Source: Actinoalloteichus hymeniacidonis (GTDB lineage: Bacteria; Actinomycetota; Actinomycetes; Mycobacteriales; Pseudonocardiaceae). From it: DNA of 64,000 nt. The notes under the pieces are model-generated. The model was not told the origin of the DNA, did not search any database, and saw only the letters and a program-made list of their open reading frames with translations. The number at the start of each line of letters is the position of its first letter. The stretch's first letter is position 1. Below are positions 28,693 to 39,300 of the stretch, piece after piece. The translations under genes were made by a program, and so were the position numbers. The DNA lies in contig NZ_JACHIS010000001.1 in NCBI RefSeq assembly GCF_014203365.1, positions 2,480,001 to 2,544,000 of the forward strand, read 5' to 3'.

Positions 28693-29116
28693 ATCCCGCC
28701 CCATGTTCCAGGGCGGTTAGTCGCACGAGTGGCGCGCGTTGTCGCCCCGGCGCTGCCGATCGGCGTAGCGATTACCCCCGAAAGTGCATCTGCGCCTGGT
28801 GCTGACGGCCGAGGTGGCGCTGTCCGATCAAGGCCCGGCGCTCTGGCGGTGTCGAACTCGAGGCGAGATCGATGTCCGATTCGAGCTCTACCTGCGGGAA
28901 CGGGTTGGGCGGCGGCGTCCGGATCGCGGGACGGTCCGGTGATGGCCGCGACCAGTCGCCGGCTAGGCGAACGCCGCATCGAACCGGTGTCGATCGGCTT
29001 TTCAGGCGAGCTGCCGCCACGTAATTGTGATCCCAGTCACTGCGCGTAGATCTCCGCGCCAGGTGAAGTAAGTCAGTCGCTTGACTCAAACTCGTCGAAT
29101 TGTTTAGCTGGCGTCC
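28693..29116. other. 424-bp intergenic region with the P450 promoter
   Basis: No convincing gene is seen. The left 300 bp has GC-rich shadow frames without ribosome sites. The right end carries operator copy 2 at 29069-29088 and the leader of the P450 operon. Confidence 0.6.
29069..29088. promoter_or_regulatory. TetR operator copy 2 (P450 operon promoter)
   Basis: TAAGTCAGTCGCTTGACTCA is the second copy of the site at 27881 (consensus TAARTCAGTCGCYTGACTYA). It lies 28 bp upstream of the P450 ATG, where bound repressor would cover the promoter. Confidence 0.7.
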
Positions 29117-30355
29117 ATGGAGATCAACGTGGATGCGGTCGCAGCAGGACGCGAAGAGGCCCCTGTTCTCGACTACCCGATCCCAGCTTCCTCGGCATTG
29201 GAACCGCCAGCCGAGTGGGACCGGCTGCGGCAGAGCTGTCCGGTTGCCCGCGTGCGTCTGCCCAGCGGGGACGAAGCCTCCCTGCTGACCCGTTACGACG
29301 ACGTCAAACAGGTACTGGCCGACCCGAGGTTCCGTAGGCGACTCGACGCCCCCGAGGCCGCACGGGTCTCGACCAACGAATCCGGCGGCGTGTTCAACGG
29401 GGAAATGGCTGCGGCACTGCCCGAGGAGACCCACCAGCAGTGGCGGCGCATGGTCGGTAAGTGGTTTACCGCCAAGCGGATGACCGCCCTGCGCCCCGCC
29501 ATCGAGGCGATGGCCGATCGACTGATCGACGACATGGTGGCCGCCGGACCCACCGCCGACCTCAAGAGCGCGCTGGGCTTTCCCCTGCCGGTGTGGGTCA
29601 TCTGCGACATGCTCGGCGTGTCGGAGCACGACCGCGAGAAGTTCGCGTACTGGTCGAACACCCTGCTCAGCCTCACCCGCTTCACCCAGGCGGAGATCGA
29701 CGCCGCGCAGGCCGAGTTCGCCGCATACATGTCGAACCACATCGCCGCCACCCGCGAGAACCCCGGCGACGACCTGATCAGCCAGCTGATCGCCGACGCG
29801 GACGCCGAGGGGCAGATCATGCCCGACCTCGCGCTGTTGAGCACGGCACAGGGCCTACTGGTCGCCGGACACGAGACCACCTCCAACATGATCGGCAAGA
29901 TGGTCGCGATGCTGCTGGCGGACCGCTCCCGCTGGGAACAGCTGCTGGCCGACCGCTCGCTGGTGCGGACCGCGGTCGAGGAGACCCTGCGTCTAGACGC
30001 CAACCCCGGCTTCGGCATCCCGCGCTTCATCAGCGAGGACACCGAGATCGGCGGGGTCGCCGTTCCGCAGCACACCACCGTGGTGTGCAGCATGGGCGCC
30101 GCCAACCGCGACGAGAACACCTTCGACAGCGCGGGCGAGATGGACCTGACCCGCACCCCGAACGCCCACCTCGCCTTCGGCGCTGGCTCCCACTCCTGCC
30201 TCGGCCAATCGCTGGCGCGCACCGAACTGCAGGCCGTACTCGACGTACTGCTCCGACGACTGCCGAACCTGGAACTCGCGGTGCCCGTCGAGGAGCTGAA
30301 GCGCGTCGACGGCCTGATCGTCGGCGGTCTGGACGAGCTGCCCGTCCGGTGGTGA
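29117..30355 (+). CDS. Cytochrome P450 (first P450 of the operon)
   Basis: This 412-residue bacterial P450 has the I-helix LLVAGHETTSN, the K-helix motif in VEETLRLD and the heme loop FGAGSHSCLGQSLAR. It is of the class that takes electrons from a small ferredoxin, and a matching ferredoxin and reductase follow. ATG 29117 has only a weak ribosome site. The stop overlaps the tetR start (GTGA). The substrate is unknown; the presence of a repressor and a possible exporter under the same operator suggests xenobiotic or secondary-metabolite oxidation. Confidence 0.92.
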   Translation: MEINVDAVAAGREEAPVLDYPIPASSALEPPAEWDRLRQSCPVARVRLPSGDEASLLTRYDDVKQVLADPRFRRRLDAPEAARVSTNESGGVFNGEMAAALPEETHQQWRRMVGKWFTAKRMTALRPAIEAMADRLIDDMVAAGPTADLKSALGFPLPVWVICDMLGVSEHDREKFAYWSNTLLSLTRFTQAEIDAAQAEFAAYMSNHIAATRENPGDDLISQLIADADAEGQIMPDLALLSTAQGLLVAGHETTSNMIGKMVAMLLADRSRWEQLLADRSLVRTAVEETLRLDANPGFGIPRFISEDTEIGGVAVPQHTTVVCSMGAANRDENTFDSAGEMDLTRTPNAHLAFGAGSHSCLGQSLARTELQAVLDVLLRRLPNLELAVPVEELKRVDGLIVGGLDELPVRW

Positions 30356-31026
30356 ACGTGCCCGACGCAACCGAACGGCCCGCACCGACCAGAGCTGACA
30401 GAGCCGGTGACACCCGCGAACTGATCCTGGCGGCGGCAGAACGGCTCTTCGCCGAACACGGGGTGTTCGCGGTGTCCAACCGGCAGATCGGCGAGGCGGC
30501 CGGACAGGGCAACAACTTCGCCGTCGGTTACCACTTCGGCAGCAAGGCCGAGCTGGTGCGGACTATCACCCGCAGACACGCCGACATCGTCGAACGGGTC
30601 CGGGTACGGATGTTGGCCGAGATCGGCGACAGCACCGACGTCCGCGACTGGGTCGCCTGCCTGGTTCGCCCCTCGACCGAGCACTTGGACTCGTTGGGCA
30701 GCCCCACCTGGTACGCCAGGTTCGGGGCACAGGTGATGACCGACCCCGGACTGCGTCGGATCGTCATCGAGGACTCGTTGGCGACCCAACCGATCCAACA
30801 GGTGCTCGACGGACTGAACCGCTGCCTGCCATCGCTGCCGCTCTCCGTCCATCTGGAGCGCAGCGCCATGGCCCGCAACCTCATGTCCTACACCTTCGCC
30901 GAGCGAGAACGCGCGCTCGCCGAGAACACCACCACACCCAGGGCCAGCTGGGAAGACACCGCCACCGGACTGATCGACGCGATAGTCGGGATGTGGCTGG
31001 CACCGGTCACCACACCCACCGACTGA
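30352..31026 (+). CDS. TetR-family regulator, paralogue 2
   Basis: This 224-residue TetR protein starts at GTG 30352 inside the P450 stop codon, so it is cotranslated with its likely target. The DNA-binding part reads LILAAAERLFAEHGVFAVSNRQIGEAAGQGNNFAVGYHFG. It is a close paralogue of the regulator at 28024, and the recognition helix region is nearly the same, which fits both binding the shared operator sequence. An autorepressed operon induced by the P450 substrate is the simplest model. Confidence 0.86.
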   Translation: MNVPDATERPAPTRADRAGDTRELILAAAERLFAEHGVFAVSNRQIGEAAGQGNNFAVGYHFGSKAELVRTITRRHADIVERVRVRMLAEIGDSTDVRDWVACLVRPSTEHLDSLGSPTWYARFGAQVMTDPGLRRIVIEDSLATQPIQQVLDGLNRCLPSLPLSVHLERSAMARNLMSYTFAERERALAENTTTPRASWEDTATGLIDAIVGMWLAPVTTPTD

Positions 31027-31094
31027 CCCGAACCCACCCAGAGAACCCGAGAGCGGGCGCCACCATCGGCGTCCGAATTGGAGGAAAGCGACAG

Positions 31095-31292
31095 ATGAAG
31101 GTCACTGTGGACGAGGACAAGTGCTGCGGCGCAGGATCCTGCGTGCTGGCGGCGCCCGACGTCTTCGACCAGCGCGACGAGGATGGCGTCGTCGTCCTGC
31201 TCGATGCCGAACCGCCCGCCGAGCTGCATCTGGCAGTGCAGGAGGCCGCCGATGTGTGCCCGGCAGCCGCGATCACGCTGAGCGGAAAGTGA
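31095..31292 (+). CDS. [3Fe-4S] ferredoxin
   Basis: This 65-residue ferredoxin begins MKVTVDEDKCCGAGSCVLAAPDVFD. Cluster ligands are C10, C16 and the Cys of DVCPAAAI; the missing fourth position implies [3Fe-4S], the usual P450 partner in actinomycetes. GAGGAAAG lies six bases before the ATG. The stop overlaps the reductase start. It carries electrons from the reductase to one or both P450s. Confidence 0.95.
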   Translation: MKVTVDEDKCCGAGSCVLAAPDVFDQRDEDGVVVLLDAEPPAELHLAVQEAADVCPAAAITLSGK

Positions 31293-32521
31293 CCAGCAGT
31301 CCTTCCGACGTGCTGATAGTCGGAGCGTCCGCAGCGGGACTGGCCACCGCCGAGGCCTTACGCCGCAAGGGCTACACCGGTTCGCTGACCATGGTCGGCG
31401 CCGAACCGCAGCTGCCCTACGACCGCCCGCCACTGTCCAAACAGGTGTTGGCAGGAACCTGGGAACCCGAGCGGGCCAGATTACGACCCCCCGAGGTCCT
31501 GGAGGAACGGCTGGCGGCCCGGCTGGTCCTCGGCGACCCGGCGATACGGCTGGACGTACCGACCCGCACCGTGTCGACCTCGGCGGGCCTGTCGTTGACC
31601 GCCGACGCGGTCGTACTGGCCACCGGGGTCCGCCCACGACCGCTCCCGAACCAACCCGACCTCGACGGCGTCCACCTACTGCGCACGATCGACGACGCCA
31701 CCAAGCTCCGCACAGGCCTGCAGAACTGCAGCCGGCTGGTCGTGGTCGGTGACGGTGTCCTCGGCGCCGAGGTCGCCGCGACCGCCCGCACCCAGGGCGT
31801 CGACGTCACCATGGTCGGACCCCAACCGGCTCCGCTGGCCGCGCAACTCGGCGGGCTCGTCGCCGGACTGCTCGGCGACCTGCACCGCGAACGGGGCGTC
31901 ACACTGCGGCCCGGCGCCGCCGTGACCGGCTTCGCCAGCACGGAGAACCGGGTGACCGGTGTCCGACTGGCCACCGGCGAGACCATCCCGGCCGATGTCG
32001 TCGTGGTCGCACTCGGCGCCATCCCGAACACCGAATGGCTCGACGGCAGTGGGATCCCGGTCGACAACGGCGTCGTGTGCGACGCGCACTGCCGGGCTGC
32101 CGCAGGCGTGTACGCCGCCGGGGACGTCGCCCGCTGGCACCACGACGACCTCGACACCGCACTGCGGCTGGAGAATCGCACCAACGCCACCGAACAGGCG
32201 ATGGTGGTCGCCGACAACATCCTGGGCAACCCTCGCCGTTACACCCCGGTCCCGTACTTCTGGACCGACCAGTTCGACGCCAAACTGCAGATTCACGGCC
32301 TGCCCGGCACCGGAACCGAGGTGTCCGTGGTCGACGGCGACCCGACGGAGGGCCGTTTCGCCGCCGTGTACCGGCGAGCAGGCGACCCCGTCGGCGTCCT
32401 CGGCTGGAACATGCCCAAACAGGCGCGCGAACTCCGCCGCCGACTCCTCGGCGAACCACGCGCCGCAGGCACCGCCCCGGCCGCCCCGGCCCCCTTGGCG
32501 ACGGCCGACTCCTCGTCCTAG
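31289..32521 (+). CDS. NAD(P)H:ferredoxin reductase (FAD)
   Basis: This 410-residue FAD/NAD(P)H reductase resembles putidaredoxin or rhodocoxin reductase. The FAD fold is at the N terminus (DVLIVGASAAGLATAEALR), PYDRPPLSKQVL follows, the NAD fold is LVVVGDGVLGAEVAAT, and the second FAD contact is GVYAAGDVARW. It starts at GTG 31289, inside the ferredoxin stop, which keeps the two proteins in balance. It completes a full class I P450 electron chain in one operon. Confidence 0.93.
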   Translation: MTSSPSDVLIVGASAAGLATAEALRRKGYTGSLTMVGAEPQLPYDRPPLSKQVLAGTWEPERARLRPPEVLEERLAARLVLGDPAIRLDVPTRTVSTSAGLSLTADAVVLATGVRPRPLPNQPDLDGVHLLRTIDDATKLRTGLQNCSRLVVVGDGVLGAEVAATARTQGVDVTMVGPQPAPLAAQLGGLVAGLLGDLHRERGVTLRPGAAVTGFASTENRVTGVRLATGETIPADVVVVALGAIPNTEWLDGSGIPVDNGVVCDAHCRAAAGVYAAGDVARWHHDDLDTALRLENRTNATEQAMVVADNILGNPRRYTPVPYFWTDQFDAKLQIHGLPGTGTEVSVVDGDPTEGRFAAVYRRAGDPVGVLGWNMPKQARELRRRLLGEPRAAGTAPAAPAPLATADSSS

Positions 32522-32574
32522 GCCGAATGCGGTCGCGGCACCGCAACGCCATCGCATTCATCGGAAGGAAGATC

Positions 32575-33795
32575 ATGACCAGCACCATGGACCCGGCAGC
32601 CCCCGACACGGCCGAGGTTCCCGAATACCCGATGCCCCGAGCGCAGGGGTGTCCCTTCGACCCGCCGCCCGAGCTGAAAGCCCTCCAAGAGCAGGGCCCG
32701 CTGGTCCGGGTCCGGTTGTGGGACGGCAGCACTCCCTGGCTGGTCACCCGCTACGCCGATCAGCGCGCGGTGCTGTCCAACCCGAACGTCAGCGCGGTGA
32801 TGTCGCGACCCGGCTACCCCCGCCAAACCGAGGGCAACGGCACCCTCAGCTTCATCAGCATGGACGACCCGGAACACGCGCGACTGCGCCGCATGGTGGG
32901 CGCCGCCTTCACGGTGAAGAAGGTCGCCGCGATGCGCCCCGCCGTACAGAAGATCGTCGACGACGCGATCGACGAGATGCTCGCCGGGCCGAACCCGACC
33001 GACCTGGTGGAGGCCTTCGCGCTACCGGTGCCTTCCCTGGTCATCTGCGACCTGCTCGACGTGCCCTACTCCGACCACGACTTCTTCCAGCAGAACAGCA
33101 AGACCCTGATCAACCGCAACTCCACGCCGGAGGAACGCGCGGCGGCGATCGGACGACTCGGCGTCTACCTCGACGGACTGATCAGCAAGAAACTCGTCGA
33201 ACCCGGCGACGACCTGCTGTCCAACCTCGCGGGCCGGATCCAGGCAGGCGAGCTGGAACGCCAGGAAGCGGCCTCGATGGCGGTGCTGCTGCTGATCGCC
33301 GGGCACGAGACCACCGCCAACATGATCGCCCTCGGCACCCTCGCGCTGCTGGAGAACCCCGAACAGCTGGCATTGGTGCGAGACTCGGACGACCCCAAGA
33401 TCGTCACCCACGCAGTCGAGGAACTGCTGCGTTACCTCAACATCACCCACGGCGGGCGTCGTCGCGTCGCTTTGGAGGACATCGAGGTCGCAGGCCAGCC
33501 GGTCCGCGCAGGTGAGGGCCTGATCATGCCCAACGAGATCGCCAACCGCGATCCCGAGGCGTTCGCCGAGCCCGACCACATCGACGTCACCCGCGAGGCA
33601 AGGCACCACGTCGCCTTCGGGTTCGGCGTGCACCAGTGCCTCGGCCAGCCCCTGGCCCGGCTGGAACTGGACATCGTCTATCGCACCCTTTACCGGCGGG
33701 TCCCCGAACTGCGGTTGGCGACCGATTTCGAGAAGGTGCCGTTCAAGCACGACGGATTCGTCTACGGGGTTCATGAGCTGCCGGTGAGCTGGTGA
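32575..33795 (+). CDS. Cytochrome P450 (second P450 of the operon)
   Basis: This 406-residue CYP105-like P450 has the I-helix LLIAGHETTANMIALGTLALL, the K-helix motif in VEELLRYL and the heme loop FGFGVHQCLGQPLARLEL. ATG 32575 has GGAAGGA upstream. It lies 53 bp after the reductase gene in the same direction and differs clearly from the P450 at 29117, so the operon may carry out two oxidations or offer two specificities with one electron supply. A 235-bp gap without a gene follows. Confidence 0.92.
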   Translation: MTSTMDPAAPDTAEVPEYPMPRAQGCPFDPPPELKALQEQGPLVRVRLWDGSTPWLVTRYADQRAVLSNPNVSAVMSRPGYPRQTEGNGTLSFISMDDPEHARLRRMVGAAFTVKKVAAMRPAVQKIVDDAIDEMLAGPNPTDLVEAFALPVPSLVICDLLDVPYSDHDFFQQNSKTLINRNSTPEERAAAIGRLGVYLDGLISKKLVEPGDDLLSNLAGRIQAGELERQEAASMAVLLLIAGHETTANMIALGTLALLENPEQLALVRDSDDPKIVTHAVEELLRYLNITHGGRRRVALEDIEVAGQPVRAGEGLIMPNEIANRDPEAFAEPDHIDVTREARHHVAFGFGVHQCLGQPLARLELDIVYRTLYRRVPELRLATDFEKVPFKHDGFVYGVHELPVSW

Positions 33796-34030
33796 TCACG
33801 CTTCGGTGCCGCTGAGCTGTGTAGCGGCGGGGACGATGGCTCGGGCGGTGCCTCGAGATCTGTAGAAGCGCCGGCGCCGTCGTCCCCTCGTCGGGCCGGC
33901 TGTCCATCTGAAGATCATCGCCGGGTTATGGCCGTTGGCGGTCGAGGACCGAGGATATGGGTGAGTCTGGTTTGGGTCAGAGCGCTGTAGCTTCGTGCGC
34001 CCGAATCCACGGCACCATCGGCGGGCCTGC

Positions 34031-36082
34031 CTACGGTTGGTCGACCACAGTCTCGTCCGGATCGTCGTGTGTCAACTCGGCGGGGCGGCGCTTGGGCTTT
34101 GGTTTGAGGACCACATCGGCGCCAGCCGAACTGGCGAAACTCATGCCGCCAGAGATAGTTGCCGCCTGGACGACGTTCCCGACGATATTGCCAGTAGCGT
34201 CGTTGACTATGGTCGACACATGGGGCTGAGTTGCGCCGAGTGCGGGACGGAAGCACGGATGAACACAGAAACTAGACTCGAACGGGCGAATCGAAGTCTC
34301 GATCGTTCCTGCATATACATAATTCTGCCCCCGATGCACGCCGAGGAAGCCAACCGCGTAAAGTAATTCGATAATCGCGTCCGGATCAAAAAATTCAGCG
34401 TACATGTCGTATCTGCTTCGAAAGTAACGCTGAAAAGGCTGGTAGAGTGCGGCGATGGACGTACGGGTCAGTTCGTATCCTGTGTCCCGAAAAACGGTCA
34501 GCAACGAGCTGAGGAACGGAAAGCGAGTACCGTACTCCTTCGCGAGATCGAGTAACTTCCATCGGGAGAACACGAGCGTGGCATCTACCACGTCGGCTGC
34601 CGAGATGTGACGGTGCCCGTTGGCCAGTGCGGTGTCTCGGCACTGGTTGAGGAACTGGATGGCGTCACGCGGGCGCGGTAGCATACGTGTGAACAAGTAG
34701 TCTGCGGTGCGTTCCCCTGCAATCATGGCGGGAAAAATCCCGCCCCACAGGTCTGCGGGCTGCAATCGCTGTCCCAGCGCGATACTAGCCCGAGTGAGAG
34801 CGAGTTGATGCAGCATGCGAACGGTCCAGTCTAGTCGGATCTCGTCGCTGTGAAATTTGTCCGCGTCGCTGAATTCTAGAACATCGTAGATGTCTGAGCG
34901 CAAGAAGAGAACGCAGCGAACCGGGCCCCCGTAAACCAGCGCCGCGTGCTTGCCCGCCAGGAGTAGGCCGATGATGAGCGATTCGCTGTCTGCCTCTCCC
35001 GACCAGATTTGTTCTAACTGATCCACCATCACCAGTAGGGTGCCGTGCTCGTCGGCGCATCCCAGCTCCTCGAATGCCCGCCGTACTCCCGATTCCACCA
35101 CGTCGAGCTGACGGGAAGCCCGAACACCTGCCGGAGTGTTATTGGCGCTGGCTGCCACCTTTACGCCGAATGCCTCCAATGAGAACGATGAGAGTAAACC
35201 GCGGCTCGCGCGAGCGATTCGATGATAGAGACTCTGCTCGGTGATTTCTCCGTTATCCCGCAAGAATCTTTCTAGCGCGCTTACCGAGGCGAGGCGCCGT
35301 CGCCGATGGACCTTGTCGCCAGCGTGTTGCACCACGTGTCTTGCGGCGTGGATGGCGAAGACATACCGCCACAGCAATGCCTTGGCCGATGGCGCAGTCA
35401 ACCCGTCCAGCTCGAATCGGCGGAGTTCCTCGCCGACGGCATCATCTGGCGTGATAAGGCAAGATTTGTTGGGGCCGAGGTTGCTGAGTGCCAGGTGCAT
35501 GCAGATCGCACTTTTACCCGAACCCTTGCGGCCGATGATCAAATTTTTGCGTCCGGTGACGACTTCCGAATAGGCGGTGGTCGGGATGAAACCCTCTCGC
35601 AGCAATCCGTCAGCCATGTCGTGTTCGGCATCGTCGCGACCGAAATACAATCGGTGTACGACCTGTGCTTGGTCGATAGGGGCGGTGCTGCCGTCGCCCG
35701 AAGTCATGCCCAGACCAACCTGCTCGGCGACCCTTGGAGTGCGCGCGCTGTCGGCTGCTGCCCGAAGTGCCGTATTGAGCCGAACGTCGAACCCCGGCAG
35801 ACGGTCGAGCGCTTCCTCGACCGCGAGTTCGGCGCGCAGCCGTGTCCTCGGTGAAACCCGGCCGTCAGTAGCTTCGATAAGTAGCTGCCGAATGGCGGAG
35901 TCCTCGCCCAACGTTGCTGCCACAAGCTCGCCTACCCGTATCGCGGCAGCACTCGGCTCGGTCAGCTGCCGGGCGGCCCACGCCTCCACCAGTTCAACGG
36001 CGTCACGCATGCAGTGCTCCTCCACGATGACCTGACTGGACTCGTTATCGGACTGCTGAACCAGAGTCGAGCTAATAGCCAT
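34031..36082 (-). CDS. P-loop ATPase (Sll1717-like) with C-terminal RHIM-like amyloid motif
   Basis: This 683-residue protein has Walker A NLIIGRKGSGKSAICMHL and Walker B TLLVMVDQLEQIW, and a helical C-terminal half that fits Sll1717-type P-loop ATPases. Near the C terminus (about residues 629-649, nt 34136-34198) it carries GNIVGNVVQAATISGGMSF, which matches the G-x-x-VQA-x-x-I-x-GG pattern of bacterial amyloid signalling (BASS/RHIM-like) motifs. I start at ATG 36082, which has GGAAGAG upstream. Base composition is clearly lower in GC (some lines near 45-55%) than its neighbours, a sign of acquisition by transfer. A role in immunity or programmed death is inferred from the motif and ATPase type. 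Confidence 0.75.
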   Translation of the reverse strand: MAISSTLVQQSDNESSQVIVEEHCMRDAVELVEAWAARQLTEPSAAAIRVGELVAATLGEDSAIRQLLIEATDGRVSPRTRLRAELAVEEALDRLPGFDVRLNTALRAAADSARTPRVAEQVGLGMTSGDGSTAPIDQAQVVHRLYFGRDDAEHDMADGLLREGFIPTTAYSEVVTGRKNLIIGRKGSGKSAICMHLALSNLGPNKSCLITPDDAVGEELRRFELDGLTAPSAKALLWRYVFAIHAARHVVQHAGDKVHRRRRLASVSALERFLRDNGEITEQSLYHRIARASRGLLSSFSLEAFGVKVAASANNTPAGVRASRQLDVVESGVRRAFEELGCADEHGTLLVMVDQLEQIWSGEADSESLIIGLLLAGKHAALVYGGPVRCVLFLRSDIYDVLEFSDADKFHSDEIRLDWTVRMLHQLALTRASIALGQRLQPADLWGGIFPAMIAGERTADYLFTRMLPRPRDAIQFLNQCRDTALANGHRHISAADVVDATLVFSRWKLLDLAKEYGTRFPFLSSLLTVFRDTGYELTRTSIAALYQPFQRYFRSRYDMYAEFFDPDAIIELLYAVGFLGVHRGQNYVYAGTIETSIRPFESSFCVHPCFRPALGATQPHVSTIVNDATGNIVGNVVQAATISGGMSFASSAGADVVLKPKPKRRPAELTHDDPDETVVDQP

Positions 36083-36351
36083 CTGTCTCTTCCGGAAGCT
36101 GGATGTCACTTTACCCGACCGACGGTCTAGGCGGTGGGCGCGGCAGGAAGAAATCCAAGTCGAGGTATTGGGGCGTGCGTGGAATAACGCCGGGCGTGGG
36201 ATGGTGTTTGTTGGCAGTGCAATTTGTTGGTGTAGCGGCGTTTGTTGGTCGTTGTTGTTGATGTGTCCGACTCGTCCACCGTGGGACTCGACACCGAAAC
36301 ACACCGTCGCCGAGCGGTACGCCCGACATCGTCGAGCGTACCGCCGACCGG

Positions 36352-39300
36352 CTACTGCGCCGTGATGCTGAACGGCCTGCGCTGGTGGGTGCGCTGATGG
36401 CCGGGGAACATCGAGATGAAGAACTCCGACCAGCCACCCATCCGAACCCGGAGCAGGTCGTACTTCTCCGGATCGAGGCAGGCCGCGTCGAAGGTCTCCG
36501 GATTCGCGCAGGTCACCGTGAGAAGGTTGGAACCGGCACCGTCGACGAACGCTCGGAGAACCTCTTTGAGCTCATCGAGATCGAAGTCCTCCCGAATGTT
36601 CATGTCTGTGGGTGCGGTGTCCCACAACGCATCCGTACCCGGACCGGACAGGCTCTTCAACACGGTCAGGAGACCAGCCTCTTGGTGATCGACTGCCCGA
36701 TCACCAGGGCTGGGCGCCGCACTCAGATCCGTCGCCAGTGGCTCGCCGGATCGCCTTCCCTCCGCCGACGCGCCTGCCATCGCACCGAACTCCAGGTAAT
36801 TCTCGAAGGTGCCGACTCCCGGCTGCATCTGCACACCGAACGGATGCTCCGCGCTGCCGAATCGGCGGGCGAGTTCGACCATGGTCCGTGCGCTCGGCGC
36901 GGCAGGGTCGGTGAACACCGACAGCACCGTTTCGGAGACCCGTTGCAGGAATTCGTTGCCGAAGGCGTCGATCTCGGCGTTGCCTCGGCCGTACTTCGGG
37001 AGAGCCAGCGCTACCTCGCGAATGTCGCGGAATCGCTCGGCGCGTGCGGCGATCCGCCCTTCACCGGCCAGAACGCTGATGAACGGCTCGACCATGGACT
37101 CGCCCCAGTCGCACATCAACGCCTCGACCAGCTCGGGAAGCGAGGTGACCGCCGTGGTCGGCTCGAATACCAGCTGGCGCACGGCGTACAGCGAATTGAT
37201 GGCGTTCGGCAGCGCCGTGAAACAGGGCGCGAACACGTTGTAGCGGGGGCCGCCCGCGTAGTAGTCCATCCCCTTCTCGACGCAGTCGTCCACGAAGACC
37301 GACAGCAGCGGAGACGGACACACATCGCTGGTCTGCCCGTACAGTCCCAGGGTTCCATCGGCCTGCTTGGCGTACATCCAGAACAGATGCGTGAAGAACA
37401 ACTCCAGCACTTCGTCGAAGGTCGTGATCTCGCTCGGCTTCGGCGAGCTGAACGACACACGCTGGCCTCGGAAGTACATCGGCCCCGCCGTCAGCCACGA
37501 CTTGCCCTGGTTGAGGCTGGCTTCCAGAACCTGAAGCGTGTTGATACCGCCGAGGGTGAACCAGTTCTTTCCGATGAACTGCGGCTCGTAACAGCCGTCG
37601 CAGGCATAGTCACGCGCAACGCTCAATGGAACGTCGCTGCGCCACAACTCGCCTGCCTTCTCCCGCACCGGAGTGAACTCGGTGGGATCTGCGGGACCGT
37701 CGCCGATCTCCTCACCACTACGGATGAGCCCGGGGATGACCTTCTCGTCGTTGATCAGGATCGGATGCGCCCCGCCGCTGATGATCGCCAGGGCTGCTTC
37801 GTCCAGGTATTCCTGGGGCATGTCGGGCCGGACCCGGAGCGACAGACACGGCGCATTGAGCGGGAGCCTGCGGGCGGCGCGTAGACAGAGCATGGTCAAG
37901 CGGTTGTAGGCGGGCTTGCCCGCGCCAGGCTCGTCATCCGCGAGTGTGCCGCCGACGGTGATCTGCTGCACCCATTGATTGTTGGCCGCACCCTGCGGAT
38001 AGGCCCCGCTCGCCCCACCCATCGCCATGTTCCCGGACTGCTGATGGTCGTCGACGAACATGCGGTTCCATAGGACGTTGCCGCCCAGCTTCACCCACAG
38101 GCAGTCGATGACCTCTTGAGCCTGGTCGTCATCGATCAACTCCGCCGCGATATCGCGGTCGTAGAAGGGCTGGAGCAGCTGATCGAGCCTGCCGATCGCG
38201 GTGGGTTCGCCGATGAGGTGCAGGCAGGAATGCAGGGTGAAGATCAGTTGTGCGGCCTCGACGAGGGTGTCCGGCGGTTCGTGGGCGAGCTTGCGCATCC
38301 GTGCTTGAACCTCGGCGAGATTGTGTTGTTCGGCCACCATCGAGTCCGGCAGGTCCGCCGCGTGTTGCTCGGCGAGGTCCGCGAAGGCGAGGCAATGGTC
38401 GCGCACCCCCTCCAACGCCAGCCGGATCGCGAGATAGAACTCGATCTTAGGCTGGTCGCTCGCCACGGACGCCTTGTCGGAGATGTCGGCGAGCAGTCCG
38501 CGCAGGCCCTTGTCCAACAGACGCTGGTAGTCCGGCACGACATGCCCGACGCCGGATGCGGCACTCAGATTCCGGAAATAGTCGCCGAGCTGTTCGTCGG
38601 CTCGCCGGTAGTCGACGACGTATTTGCCCTGGCCGAGACCGAGGGTCGGCATGCCGCCGACGATCAGTTCGAAGGGGTCCAGGTGGTAGGTGTCGGAGCC
38701 GTTGACCCAATTGCCCTGGTCGTCGCGCCTGCGACCCCGGAAGCCGTACTCCTCGGAGGCGAACACCCGACTCAGCCCGAGCTTGACCGACCAACCCATT
38801 CGTTCCATGACCCGGCCGGCCATGATCTCGGCGGCCCGCTGCGCCCCGAGTTCGTGTTCGAGGAGGACCGACAGGTGCGGCGGCTCCGGCTGTACTCGGT
38901 CGAAGTACCAGTTGTCCTGCCAACGGGAGAACGCCTTGGCCAGCAAGCGCAGCACTCGTTTGCTGGGAGGTAGGTAGCGAAGCCGGTCCGCGCCTGCCAT
39001 GGTGCCCATCGTGAACAGGTAATCGCGGTGGTTGTAGTACAGGTACCCGTTCGAGGATCGGCCGGTGAAGTGCCGGTCCAGGCGGTTCCAGTCGACTCCC
39101 GGGAAACGATCCCAGCCGTCTTCGTGCAGCTTGCCGAGCTTCGCCGGTGCCAGTTGCAGGGCGGTCTGGCTCGGGATGAAGTAGAACCCGCCGATATCGG
39201 CGTGCACCGTGTTCAGTAGTCGGTCGGCGACGTAACCGGGTTCCTGACCGAGCTGGCTGGTCATGATCTCCTCGAGCACGCCGACGGCCTTGGCGTAGCC

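Noticed and set aside
33829-33887. Inverted repeat GGGGACGA ... TCGTCCCC after the second P450
   Set aside because: Only 8 bp of stem with a 43-nt loop; too weak to call a terminator.
36385-37884. 499-codon frame antisense to the Dyp-glycyl-radical gene
   Set aside because: The sense strand has clear family motifs throughout; the antisense product has none.
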